This document shows, in pieces, positions 25,096-33,860 of a stretch of DNA of 64,000 nt. How positions within the stretch are numbered: position 1 is the stretch's first letter; every line of letters starts with the position of its first letter. The notes beneath the pieces were generated by a model that saw only the letters and a list, made by a program, of their open reading frames with translations, was not told the origin of the DNA and searched no databases. A program made the translations under genes and the position numbers. Origin of the DNA: Saccharofermentans sp. (GTDB lineage: Bacteria; Bacillota; Clostridia; Saccharofermentanales; Saccharofermentanaceae); NCBI GenBank assembly GCA_016292215.1, contig JAEFBB010000004.1, positions 1 through 64,000 of the forward strand, given 5' to 3'.

Positions 25096-26223
25096 TTATG
25101 CCTCCTTGAATCTTTCGTGAATGATGGCTCCGCCCTGTGTGAGCAGGCAGCCCTTCATGATCTCGTCGGTCATCTTGACCTCGAATTCCTTTGTCTCCTT
25201 GTTGTAGAAGTGGGTAAGGAATGCGGAGATGTTGCCGGAGAGCATTTTCGAGGCGTCCCACGGAACCTGACGCTGGAGTTCGTCGCCCGGAAGGATGACT
25301 ACGCCGTTGTCTGTAACGACTACTTCATTGGGCTTGGAGCCCTCGACGTTACCGCCTGTGGAAACAGCCATGTCGACGATGATGGCGCCGGGCTGCATGC
25401 GGTCTAAAACGTCCTTCTTGATGAGGACAGGAGCCTTGCGGCCGAAGACCTTGGCGGTGGTGATTACGATATTTGCCTTCTCGCAGACCTTAGCCTGAGC
25501 TTCCTGCTGCTTTGCGATCTGCTCGGGTGTGAGCTCCTTTGCGTAGCCCTGGGCTGTCTGGCCCATCTCGCCCAGGTCGATCTTTACGAAGTTAGCGCCA
25601 AGTGACTTGACCTGCTCTTCTACGACCGGTCTTGTATCGAAAGCGTCAACGCGCGCGCCGAGTCTCTTAGCAGTTGCGATAGCCTGAAGGCCTGCAACGC
25701 CTACGCCGATAACGAATACTCTGGCAGGATTGATAGTTCCTGCAGGAGTAACCATCATCGGAAGGATCTTGGGCAAACGTGCTGCCGCATTGAGAACTGC
25801 GACGTAGCCTGCAAGTGATGTCTGTGAAGACTGAACGTCCATCTTCTGTGCGAGAGTCGTTCTGGGGATCATCTCAAGGGATACTGCCTGGATGTTATTC
25901 TTGGCGAATCCGTTAAGGAGATCCTTCTCGTTAAAGGGATCTAAGAAGCTGATGTGAACCGTATCGGGGTTCATGCCGTCAGCTGAATCGGGCTTGAGGA
26001 TCCTGACAACAATCTCGGCATCCTTAAGACCGTCTGCTTCGGCATTAACGATCTTTGCGCCGGCTTGTTCGTAATCCGCATCTGTGAAGCCGCTCTTGAG
26101 ACCTGCGCCGCTAACGACCGTGAACTCAAAGCCCATACCAGTGAGCTTCTTGATGTCATCGGGGATAAGGGCAACTCTTGTCTCGGCAGGCAGGCTTTCC
26201 TTGCATACCAGAACTTTCTTCAT
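25096..26223 (-). CDS. pntA1: NAD(P) transhydrogenase subunit alpha, NAD-binding part
   Basis: 375 residues from ATG 26223 (GAGGTG five bases upstream; the frame is open to 26268 without a ribosome site). Alanine dehydrogenase/PNT fold: N-terminal ESLPAETRVALIPDDI, the RQD-loop region (MDVQSSQTSLAGYVAVL), Rossmann motif VFVIGVGVAGLQAIATAKRL, and GAIIVDMAVSTGGNVE. It binds NAD(H) in the cytoplasm. First gene of the three-gene pnt operon. Downstream genes are tightly packed. Confidence 0.95.
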   Translation of the reverse strand: MKKVLVCKESLPAETRVALIPDDIKKLTGMGFEFTVVSGAGLKSGFTDADYEQAGAKIVNAEADGLKDAEIVVRILKPDSADGMNPDTVHISFLDPFNEKDLLNGFAKNNIQAVSLEMIPRTTLAQKMDVQSSQTSLAGYVAVLNAAARLPKILPMMVTPAGTINPARVFVIGVGVAGLQAIATAKRLGARVDAFDTRPVVEEQVKSLGANFVKIDLGEMGQTAQGYAKELTPEQIAKQQEAQAKVCEKANIVITTAKVFGRKAPVLIKKDVLDRMQPGAIIVDMAVSTGGNVEGSKPNEVVVTDNGVVILPGDELQRQVPWDASKMLSGNISAFLTHFYNKETKEFEVKMTDEIMKGCLLTQGGAIIHERFKEA

Positions 26224-26386
26224 GTGCACACCTCTTATGACTTGGATTGTGTAGGGACAAAAATCCACACTAAAACTTTAAGATTATATCACGTTATCTG
26301 ACATTATGCGTGTATATAAATAAGAAAAATTGGCGGGGGGCCGGAGGGGGTGACTTTAGGGCGCGTGCGATGCGCGGAATTTTGCC

Positions 26387-26505
26387 GTGTGTTAAATTTG
26401 TTGGCCTGCAAGAGGTGTTTTAGGCCAACAAAAAGCTTGCTTTTGCGAAAAAACGTCTAATTGTTGGTCTTTTCGGGCACTTTTAGACCAACAAAATTAA
26501 CACAC
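26387..26505. repeat. Array D: 63-bp-period GTTGGCC/GGCCAAC hairpins with matched variants
   Basis: GTTGGCC (26400) and GTTGGTC (26463), and their partners GGCCAAC (26423) and GACCAAC (26486), are each 63 bp apart. Hairpin 1 arms 26397-26407/26422-26432; hairpin 2 arms 26461-26470/26485-26494. The C-to-T change in one arm is matched by G-to-A in the other. The outermost 21 bases (26387-26407 and 26485-26505) also match as an inverted repeat at 19 of 21 positions. The rest of 26224-26591 holds the pnt leader and a terminator. Confidence 0.88.
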
Positions 26506-26538
26506 TACGAAAATTGGATAATCACATGCCCCCGCCCA

Positions 26539-26570
26539 CAAAAAAGGGGCCGCCACCAGGCAGCCCCTTA
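26539..26570 (-). terminator. Terminator of the 26592-28100 gene
   Basis: AAGGGGC and GCCCCTT form the outer stem around CGCCACCAGGCA; read on the minus strand it ends in TTTTTT. Confidence 0.88.
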
Positions 26571-26591
26571 AAAGTTTTGGTTTTGACGGTA

Positions 26592-28100
26592 TCAGAAGAA
26601 CTCGTCTTCGAGGTCTTCGATGCCTTCCTCGATCTCCTCATAGAGATCTTCAAAATCATCCTCGTCCATCAGAATGATCTCTGTGTATCTTGAAGGTGTC
26701 TTCGGAGCGGGATCTCTTCTGTCGATCGTGATCGTGAGCTCGAGAGACTTGACATCGCCGACGGATGAGCCGTCCTGCTTGATGTTCTCGAGGACATAGA
26801 TGAGCTTGTCGCCCTTCTTTGTGAGGTTGCCCTTGATGGTGAGATCATCGTATTCGCTCTTGACCTTGACTTCGCAGTCGCCGGACTTCTTGTCCCAGCT
26901 GATGGTCATCTTGCCCTTATTCTCGCTTCTGTAGTAGCTCCAGGGATCGTAGGTCTCGTACTTGATCTCAGCTTCAAATCCCTTAGCGTCATTCTGCTCT
27001 ACCTCGTACTTGATGGAGAACTTATCGCCGTCGGATGTCTCATAGCTGAAGCTCATCTCTTTTGTCTTTGTAACGTTCTTGCCGAGGACTAAAGAGCACT
27101 CGAACTCTTCGCCCTGAACCTCTGATTCGAAGTCGACCTGGGCGATCCTCTTGCCGGATTTTGTGATATAGACGTTAGCTTCGATGTCGATGCTCATGTC
27201 TTCGATGTAGTCCAAAGAATCCTCGAAATCGTCGACCTCATCGTAGAACTCGTCGACCATATCTTCAGGATCGGAATCGTAGTCGTATCCGTAAAGGATC
27301 GAATAGTAGCTAATGTTGGATGTCGGATTTGCAGAATAATAACGGTAAAGGAGATCTTCAAGAGCCTTATCGTTGTTGATGTAATCGATGATATCCTGGC
27401 AGATCGATACGATTGCGTCTTCGTCGAGCTCGATCGTGATTACTGTGCAGGAGATCTTGTCGCCGCCTACAGTGATCTTGTCGCTGGTCTTGGTGACATC
27501 AGCATACTTAACGATCGTCTGGAGCGTGTACTTCTCGTATCTTATTGCAGCCTTCTCGATGTCGCGCTGAAGCTCCTTGTTACCCTTTGAGTTCTCTGCA
27601 AGAGACATAAGGTAATCGTAAACGCTTTCAGGGAGTGAGTAGTCAGTATCTTCATCGGGATCGAAAATTGAGCCCGGAAGGTTCTTATCAAGCTTCTTGA
27701 AGTTGATGCCGTATGCGCCCTCGAAGATCTCAGGGCAGGTACCAACGATAGAGTCCCTTCCGACGTAGATCCTGGGCTGTACCATGATGTCGTCTTCGTC
27801 ATAGATGGTCATCTCATAAGCGCCCTTATTGTTCTTAGCATCGGTGTAGATCTTACCCTGGATGGATATGTCGTCGACGTATTTATCGAGGTTTGCAGAA
27901 ACAGCAACAGAACCGCCGTTTGATACCTGCTGTGCAAACTGAATGACTTCGAGCCTCGAGAAATCCTTAGCTGTGTTTGCGGTAGCGGAAACGAGCAGAG
28001 CGCTGGGTCTGTTGGCAAGAATGGCAGCAACGATTCCCACGATGAGAAGCGTGCCGGCAACTGCAGAACCCACGATAATATAGAGTTTCTTCTTATCCAT
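26592..28100 (-). CDS. Unrecognised single-pass secreted protein
   Basis: 502 residues. A short cytoplasmic N-terminus (MDKKK), one membrane helix (YIIVGSAVAGTLLIVGIVAA) and a long extracytoplasmic part rich in Asp, Glu and Lys with predicted beta segments. The C-terminus is strongly acidic (EDDFEDLYEEIEEGIEDLED). No catalytic motif is recognised. I do not know the family; similar anchored proteins are frequent in Clostridia. GGAGGGG precedes the ATG. Monocistronic between a terminator and the 28.1-28.3 kb intergenic region. Confidence 0.7.
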   Translation of the reverse strand: MDKKKLYIIVGSAVAGTLLIVGIVAAILANRPSALLVSATANTAKDFSRLEVIQFAQQVSNGGSVAVSANLDKYVDDISIQGKIYTDAKNNKGAYEMTIYDEDDIMVQPRIYVGRDSIVGTCPEIFEGAYGINFKKLDKNLPGSIFDPDEDTDYSLPESVYDYLMSLAENSKGNKELQRDIEKAAIRYEKYTLQTIVKYADVTKTSDKITVGGDKISCTVITIELDEDAIVSICQDIIDYINNDKALEDLLYRYYSANPTSNISYYSILYGYDYDSDPEDMVDEFYDEVDDFEDSLDYIEDMSIDIEANVYITKSGKRIAQVDFESEVQGEEFECSLVLGKNVTKTKEMSFSYETSDGDKFSIKYEVEQNDAKGFEAEIKYETYDPWSYYRSENKGKMTISWDKKSGDCEVKVKSEYDDLTIKGNLTKKGDKLIYVLENIKQDGSSVGDVKSLELTITIDRRDPAPKTPSRYTEIILMDEDDFEDLYEEIEEGIEDLEDEFF

Positions 28101-28314
28101 GAAGTCCCCTCCTCAAAAATAAATTACAAAAAATATAATAACTCGGATTCCGCTTAACCGCAACTGTTCCGGGCGCTTCAGAAGGGGCCTTCAAAACACC
28201 CTGCGGGTTGAAAACAAAAGGCTTTGCATTTATTATAAATAATGGAGGGAAAGGCTCTTCCCGGCGCCGGCGTTATCCGCCGTTGTCAGGAACAAGCCGG
28301 AATCAAGGATAGTT
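28101..28314. other. Intergenic region between divergent genes
   Basis: About 214 bases between the 26592-28100 gene and the CAP-domain gene. It is GC-rich in parts and carries short inverted pieces (GGCGCCGGCG, CTTCAAAAC/GTTGAAAAC) but no periodic array, gene or clear terminator. Promoters for both genes should lie here; TATAAT-like boxes occur near 28133 and 28233. Confidence 0.4.
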
Positions 28315-29739
28315 ATGGAAGAGAATGGGAACAATACGGATATAAGGACGAGATATGAGTACCTTATCGCAGGGCTTATGGTCCTGCTGCTTTGCATATG
28401 CGCTTTTGCCGTCTACAGAGTCACGAATTACATCAGGGTGGGCTCGCGCACTGACGAGCAGCCCGTGTCTTCTGTCGAAGGCAGTGACGGCGCAGTGCTT
28501 ATAGAAGTTGAGATCACGCAGGGCTCCGACGAAGATGACCAGTCGATCAGCGATGCCGTAGAAGCCGGCGATGTAGTTATCGAGGTCGTCAATGAGCACG
28601 ACAACATCATGATCTTTACGACGACCGAAGTGGGCAACAATTACTACAAGCCCAGGGAAGGCGGCCTCACGCTTTACAGCGAACCTGTCGAGACAGATGG
28701 TCCGCTGCCCGCGCTTGTCGAGTCCAGGACTTTTGAGGTCATCGGCTTCAGCAGAGACGGCTGGGCAGCCATAATGTACGGCGGTTCACGATATTACGTA
28801 AAGAGCGCGGACATCGTGCATACTGACGCGCCCGAGAACGCTGCCGAGAAGCATGTTGATCCGCAGAATTCGCAGAAGATCAGATTCTTCACGCCTACGG
28901 CATCTGACGATTTTGAATATGTCACATCCCGAAAAGCCACAGCATTCAGTCTTCCCGACGTTTTCAGCAGCGGCAACAAGATCTCCCTCAATGAAGGCGA
29001 GAGAGTCATAGTCGTTGCCAAGTGCGGCGAATGGAACAAGATCATATTCATGAATGCCGAGTACTATGTGCTCGGAGCTCTTGAGGCCAGGGATAAGTGG
29101 ATAGAAGAAAACCCCGATGCCGAGATCACAGACAATACCGGTTATCCGCCGGCCGGCACTCCCGAGGCAGCATCCAGCGCGCAGGCCGCAAACGGACTGC
29201 CTTCTGTCGAGCCTGCACCCGAACAGACCGGAGATGAGACAACAGACGATAAAAGCACATCTGACTCGTCTTCATCGGATTCTTCAAGCTCTTCGGATTC
29301 ATCAGATTCAGAGGAAAACCTCAAGGCTTCCGGCCAGTCTGCTTATGCCAAAGAGCTTCTTGATCTGGTAAACCAGGCCCGTGTGGACGAAGGTCTTGAT
29401 CCGCTCACATGGTCTGATACTCTTGCAAGCTGCGCAGCTGAGCGTGCCGCTGAGATTCCGCTCCTTACGCAGTCGCAGAACCAGAATCACTTAAGACCCA
29501 ACGGTAAGCCGTGGTATACGGTCAACGGATATACAGAAAGCAACAGTCCGCTTTACGCTGAGAATATCGCGTGCGGACAGCCCACCGCGCAGGCTGTTTT
29601 CGATGCGTGGATGGCATCTGAAGAACACAGGAAAAATATCTTGAAGCCTGAGTACAAGACATTCGGCGCAGCACTCTTCAGACCCGACAGCGATGAATAC
29701 GAATTTAGTTATTACTGGATCGAGGAATTTGGGCTTTGA
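28315..29739 (+). CDS. Membrane-anchored CAP (SCP/PR1-like) domain protein
   Basis: 474 residues. One N-terminal membrane helix (YLIAGLMVLLLCICAFAVY), then an extracytoplasmic region with two SH3-like segments (about 95-170 and 190-260), a Ser/Asp-rich linker (STSDSSSSDSSSSSDSSDS), and a C-terminal CAP domain from about 340: AKELLDLVNQARVDEGLDPL, WSDTLASCAAERAAE, YAENIACG, AFDAWMASEEHRKNIL. The His and Glu residues of CAP proteins are visible. Bacterial CAP proteins act at the envelope with mostly unknown roles. It overlaps the next gene (TTGA), so the three genes 28315-33069 may form an operon. Confidence 0.88.
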   Translation: MEENGNNTDIRTRYEYLIAGLMVLLLCICAFAVYRVTNYIRVGSRTDEQPVSSVEGSDGAVLIEVEITQGSDEDDQSISDAVEAGDVVIEVVNEHDNIMIFTTTEVGNNYYKPREGGLTLYSEPVETDGPLPALVESRTFEVIGFSRDGWAAIMYGGSRYYVKSADIVHTDAPENAAEKHVDPQNSQKIRFFTPTASDDFEYVTSRKATAFSLPDVFSSGNKISLNEGERVIVVAKCGEWNKIIFMNAEYYVLGALEARDKWIEENPDAEITDNTGYPPAGTPEAASSAQAANGLPSVEPAPEQTGDETTDDKSTSDSSSSDSSSSSDSSDSEENLKASGQSAYAKELLDLVNQARVDEGLDPLTWSDTLASCAAERAAEIPLLTQSQNQNHLRPNGKPWYTVNGYTESNSPLYAENIACGQPTAQAVFDAWMASEEHRKNILKPEYKTFGAALFRPDSDEYEFSYYWIEEFGL

Positions 29740-31295
29740 GTCTTAAGCAGGATACAGTCACCGGTGTTTTAACCAGGCATCCATTTATCATCACGGCGCT
29801 CATGGCGCTCGTTGTGCTTCTCGGTACGGGAATGCAGGTTGCGGGCAAGGGCGCGGCATGCGCGATCATGGTGTGCGGATATGTGCTCATCATCGGTTAC
29901 GGCATCTATCTGAAGAGGACGAAAAGGCTCTCCGATGAAGCCCTGATAGCCCTGATCTTCGCGATGGGATTCATGGTAAGACTCGGTTATGTGCTCTACA
30001 CGGATATCAGCACGAGACAGCATGATATCGGTGTTTTCGAGGAGGGCACATATAACATAATGCACTCCGGATACATCCTTTATGTCAGGGACAAATTGTC
30101 GATCCCCGATGTCGATGTCAGGAACTTCGGCCAGTTCTATCATCCGCCGTTCCACTACATCGTGAGCGCGTTGTTCTTAAGACTCTACGAGAAGCTCCTG
30201 CCCAAGGGAATGCATAATTACGAGGCTTTGCAGGCTCTGTCGATGCTCTGGGCGCAGTATGCGATGATTATGATCTTCAGGAGCATCAAGCTCCTGGGCG
30301 TCAAAAAAGAGCACCATGTGACGGCTGCTTATATCGTCTCCGCTTTCCCCGCATTCATCCTGATGTCGGCTTCCATAAACAACGACATGTTATCGGTCTT
30401 GCTGTTTTTCACGGGATTCTACTTCGGACTCAAATGGTTCAAGAACGGATCGTGGAGATACATTCTCTTCTCCGCGCTGGCTGTCGGCTTCGGCATGATG
30501 ACCAAGATCGCTGTGGGCATCATTGCGTTCCCGTTAGGATTCCTCTTCCTCGTAAAGCTCTTCAAGGATATCGCGGACAAGAAGGAAAAGAGAGGCGGAA
30601 GGACGTTCCTCCAGCTCGTTTCATTCGGCGTTATCTGCGCGCCTCTGGGACTGTGGTTCCAGGTAAGGAACTTCATCAAGTTCGGCGTGCCGCTCACATA
30701 TGTTTTGCGCTCTGATAATCCCTATCAGGACTTAAGCAGCTACTCACCTGTGCAGAGGCTCTTCGGCTTCTACGGATTCCCGATAGAGGACTATTACATA
30801 AACCTCGGATCTGACGGCGAGAAGGACTACAACATCTTTATCGCGCAGGTCAAGACGGCGCTCTTCGGAGGCGAGAACTGCAGGGATGATTTCCTCATGA
30901 GCATGGCAGGCTATGCGCTCCTCATCGTGTTCCTCATAATGATCGCCATCGCCTTTACCGGCCTCATCTATACTGTCATCACGATCAGGAAAAGAGGCAC
31001 TTTCTGGGAAGACATGTCGATGATCGTTCTTGCGGTAACAGAAGTCATCTCGGTAATAACATTCTCACTGAATTTCCCGCACGTCTGCTCAGAGAATTTC
31101 AGATACAGCACGCCGCTGCTCTTATGCAGTGCGGTGTTCTATTTGAGGGCCGGAGACATAAAGATCCCGGGCACGAACAAGGAACTCATGCCGAAGGTCA
31201 CAAGGCGCCTGGCTGCTGCATTTATCGTATTATCGATACTCTTCTACACGATCCTTTGGACATACGTCAAAGGCGTGGTCACGGTGACCGGCTGA
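29736..31295 (+). CDS. GT-C fold glycosyltransferase-like membrane protein, copy 1
   Basis: 519 residues from TTG 29736, overlapping the CAP gene stop. About 11 membrane helices. After the second helix comes YTDISTRQHD and later FGQFYHPPFHYIVSAL, features shared with PMT/ArnT-like (GT39/GT83) enzymes, where an early Asp in the first outer loop is catalytic. Such enzymes transfer sugars from polyprenyl-phosphate donors to lipids or proteins outside the membrane. The next gene is a paralog, so this is a tandem pair. Donor and acceptor unknown. Confidence 0.8.
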   Translation: MSLKQDTVTGVLTRHPFIITALMALVVLLGTGMQVAGKGAACAIMVCGYVLIIGYGIYLKRTKRLSDEALIALIFAMGFMVRLGYVLYTDISTRQHDIGVFEEGTYNIMHSGYILYVRDKLSIPDVDVRNFGQFYHPPFHYIVSALFLRLYEKLLPKGMHNYEALQALSMLWAQYAMIMIFRSIKLLGVKKEHHVTAAYIVSAFPAFILMSASINNDMLSVLLFFTGFYFGLKWFKNGSWRYILFSALAVGFGMMTKIAVGIIAFPLGFLFLVKLFKDIADKKEKRGGRTFLQLVSFGVICAPLGLWFQVRNFIKFGVPLTYVLRSDNPYQDLSSYSPVQRLFGFYGFPIEDYYINLGSDGEKDYNIFIAQVKTALFGGENCRDDFLMSMAGYALLIVFLIMIAIAFTGLIYTVITIRKRGTFWEDMSMIVLAVTEVISVITFSLNFPHVCSENFRYSTPLLLCSAVFYLRAGDIKIPGTNKELMPKVTRRLAAAFIVLSILFYTILWTYVKGVVTVTG

Positions 31296-31296
31296 T

Positions 31297-33069
31297 ATGG
31301 CAGACAAGGCACCGGCAACTAAAAATTACAGGGATATCGCGCAGGGCTTCGGCGTGTGCACGCTGGCCGTGATCTTCCTTTATCTGATGTCCGGAATGAA
31401 CGCAGTCAGCCTTAGAGAAATGCCTTTATCCGTCCTCATGACGGTCTTTACGACAGCCTGCGTTTATTACGTCACAAGAGCTTTTGTGAGCAGCTCGAAA
31501 AGATTCTTTTCACTCGCTTCCGCGATCCCGGTATTTGCCGTCTACATGCTGATATTCACACTGTCTTTCAAGGCGGTAAACAGAGCGACACTCTCATGCA
31601 TTTCCATCATGGAAAATGTCATGCTCTGGGGCGGTTTGGGAACGATCCTGGTATGCGTGACCGTGCTCATCGCAGCACATATATTTGAGGCCAAAGACGC
31701 TGTGACTGCAGTGCTTTGCGCGGGATTCGTGATTCGTGCCGTGATGGTGATCTTCACGCCATTGAATTTCTGGCAGCACGACGTGTCAAACTTCTCCGAA
31801 GACCAGGCAGGATTCCACGACACATACATCCTTTACATCTACAACAACATGGCGCTCCCGTCAGGCGATGTCAGAGACTTAGGACAGTTCTACCATCCGC
31901 CGCTCCACTACCTTTTGAGCGCTTTGTTCCTGAAGATCCACAACGTGCTTCCGACGAGATTTGCGGGCAATATCAACGGTCTCAAATTCCTTCCGATGCT
32001 GTGGACTTCATACTTCATCCTGTTCGCTAAAAAGACACTCGAATGGTTCAAGATCGGGGGCAAAGCACTTGCGCTTTCTTTGGCTCTCATCGTCTTCTGC
32101 CCGCAGATGATCTTCCTTGCGATTCAGGTAAATAACGATGCTTTGGCTCTCATGTTCTTTGCCGCATCGGTCTTCCTTGCGCTCAAGTGGTATTCCAAGC
32201 CCGGGCTTGCCACGATCCTTTTCCTCGCGATCGCTATAGGCTGCGCCATGATGACCAAGCTCTCGATGGGCTTTGTCGCACTGCCTGTCGCATGGCTGTT
32301 CCTTGCAAAGCTTGTAAAGACAGTCAAAGAGCCCGTGGAATCAAAGGCTCAGAAGGCCGCCCACAAGGGCAGGATCAAGGATCTCATCAAGCAGTTCTCC
32401 GTGTTTGCGGTAACCGTATTCCCGTTGGGCTTATGGTTCCCTTTAAAAAATCTCATCACTTACGGAACGCCGATCACATATGTCTTCGAGATCGATTCGT
32501 CTGCAGGCCAGGACGTCTGGATGTATTCAGTCTGGCAGAGACTTTTCGCGCCTTCAAAGGAGCTTTTATCAACACCGTTTTTGCAGGAGGGCGGAGCTTT
32601 AAATGACTTCAACATCCCGCTCGCGATCGTAAAGACCGGACTTTTTGACGAGCGCAGATTCACGGATCATTATCTGGTATTCGTCGCAAAGGCCCTTGTG
32701 GTACTTGCGTTCGTGCTGGTGCTTGTAGTCGCTGTCTGCGCAATTTACGGAGCTTACAAGAGGGTCAGGGAAAGCGGAAAGAGCCCTGAAAACATCGCTC
32801 TCTGGGTCTTGGCGGCAGCGCTCATACTGCCTGAGATATTGTTCTGCTTTAAGCACCCCGTCGTATGCACGCAGAGCTTCAGATATATCGTCCCCGTGCT
32901 GATCCCCGCCGCGTTCTGGTGCGGAAGCATCGTGAAGATGGAGGGCGGCGCAGCAAAGGCGATGTCAAAAGTGATCACGGCAGTTACGGTGCTGTTCGTG
33001 ATCGCGGTGATAATGTTCTACGGGGTTTTCGCGCAGTATTCGGGCCCGTGGGAAGCCCTTATCCGTTAA
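31297..33069 (+). CDS. GT-C fold glycosyltransferase-like membrane protein, copy 2
   Basis: 590 residues from ATG 31297, one base after the preceding stop. It shares the plan of copy 1: NFWQHDVSNF in the first outer loop, LGQFYHPPLHYLLSALFL, a cytoplasmic Lys-rich loop near residue 350, and QSFRYIVPVLIPAAFW near the end. It has about 12 membrane helices, with a longer N-terminal hydrophobic portion than copy 1. Same presumed role, sugar transfer from a lipid carrier at the outer face. Its end overlaps the end of the convergent gene at 33066 by 4 bases. Confidence 0.8.
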   Translation: MADKAPATKNYRDIAQGFGVCTLAVIFLYLMSGMNAVSLREMPLSVLMTVFTTACVYYVTRAFVSSSKRFFSLASAIPVFAVYMLIFTLSFKAVNRATLSCISIMENVMLWGGLGTILVCVTVLIAAHIFEAKDAVTAVLCAGFVIRAVMVIFTPLNFWQHDVSNFSEDQAGFHDTYILYIYNNMALPSGDVRDLGQFYHPPLHYLLSALFLKIHNVLPTRFAGNINGLKFLPMLWTSYFILFAKKTLEWFKIGGKALALSLALIVFCPQMIFLAIQVNNDALALMFFAASVFLALKWYSKPGLATILFLAIAIGCAMMTKLSMGFVALPVAWLFLAKLVKTVKEPVESKAQKAAHKGRIKDLIKQFSVFAVTVFPLGLWFPLKNLITYGTPITYVFEIDSSAGQDVWMYSVWQRLFAPSKELLSTPFLQEGGALNDFNIPLAIVKTGLFDERRFTDHYLVFVAKALVVLAFVLVLVVAVCAIYGAYKRVRESGKSPENIALWVLAAALILPEILFCFKHPVVCTQSFRYIVPVLIPAAFWCGSIVKMEGGAAKAMSKVITAVTVLFVIAVIMFYGVFAQYSGPWEALIR

Positions 33070-33704
33070 TTATCGGTCTTTTCCTGACCTGAGCCCAAAG
33101 CTCTTCCCGACAAAAGATCTCTCCAGTGTTTGCCTTCGAGCGCGTAGATCATCTCGACTGCGGCGCAGATCTCGTCATCGGTGCCGTCGTGATCGACGAA
33201 CGCCAGAAGCCCTGCGATCTGGATCATGTCAGCCTCGATGGACTTTAAGAAATCGCCCGGAGTAGTCATTACGCCGCCGTACTGGCTGTATGAGAAATCG
33301 ACTGCGGCAAGCGGGTATATGAAGCTCTCGCACTGGTCGTCCAGGACCTGCGGAAGCACCTCAAGAAGCGTATTTACGAGGTCTTCGGGGAGATTTGCGA
33401 TGAGGTCCCAGGTCATCTCGGTATCAACGCCCATGTCGGTCTGGATGTATTTCAGGAGGTCGCCGTGCATCGCGAACTGTCTTATGAAGTCCTGCTCGAG
33501 CTCGTCGAAAACACCGTCGGCGCACGCGACGCTCAGGAGGACGCCCTGCAGGATCATGTCGAACTGCGCGAGCGTGAGATCCGGATCGTAATCGGCTCCC
33601 GAGACATTCTGGAAGACAGTATCCATCGCCATGATGGTCTTCTCGGCGTGATCGTACGCCCGGGCTGCCTTATCCAATATATCCTGTCTGTCGAAGTTTT
33701 CCAT
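33066..33704 (-). CDS. TerB-like helical protein
   Basis: 212 residues, cytoplasmic, mostly helical and acidic. LLSVACADGVFDELEQDFIRQ resembles the metal-binding repeat of TerB/DjlA-type folds (hydrophobics, A-D-G, then E). No signal peptide or membrane helix. Converges on the GT-C gene with overlapping stops. Function unknown; TerB-like proteins bind divalent metals and partner proteins in stress responses. Confidence 0.55.
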   Translation of the reverse strand: MENFDRQDILDKAARAYDHAEKTIMAMDTVFQNVSGADYDPDLTLAQFDMILQGVLLSVACADGVFDELEQDFIRQFAMHGDLLKYIQTDMGVDTEMTWDLIANLPEDLVNTLLEVLPQVLDDQCESFIYPLAAVDFSYSQYGGVMTTPGDFLKSIEADMIQIAGLLAFVDHDGTDDEICAAVEMIYALEGKHWRDLLSGRALGSGQEKTDN

Positions 33705-33860
33705 TTGCCTGCCTCTCGAAAACGCTTATGGCGCTATTTTATTCCTCGTACGCTCCCCGTGTAAAGGACAAATCAGCGGTAGTATTAAGGCGTAGTTAAG
33801 GCACGCGTGCGCGCGATGTGCTATAATCTCACATTGGAAATAATAAAAGGGGGATGCTTT

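Noticed and set aside
25094..25261. Longer N-terminus of pntA2
   Set aside because: It lies inside pntA1 in another frame; the conserved start MDGQTIM has a good ribosome site.
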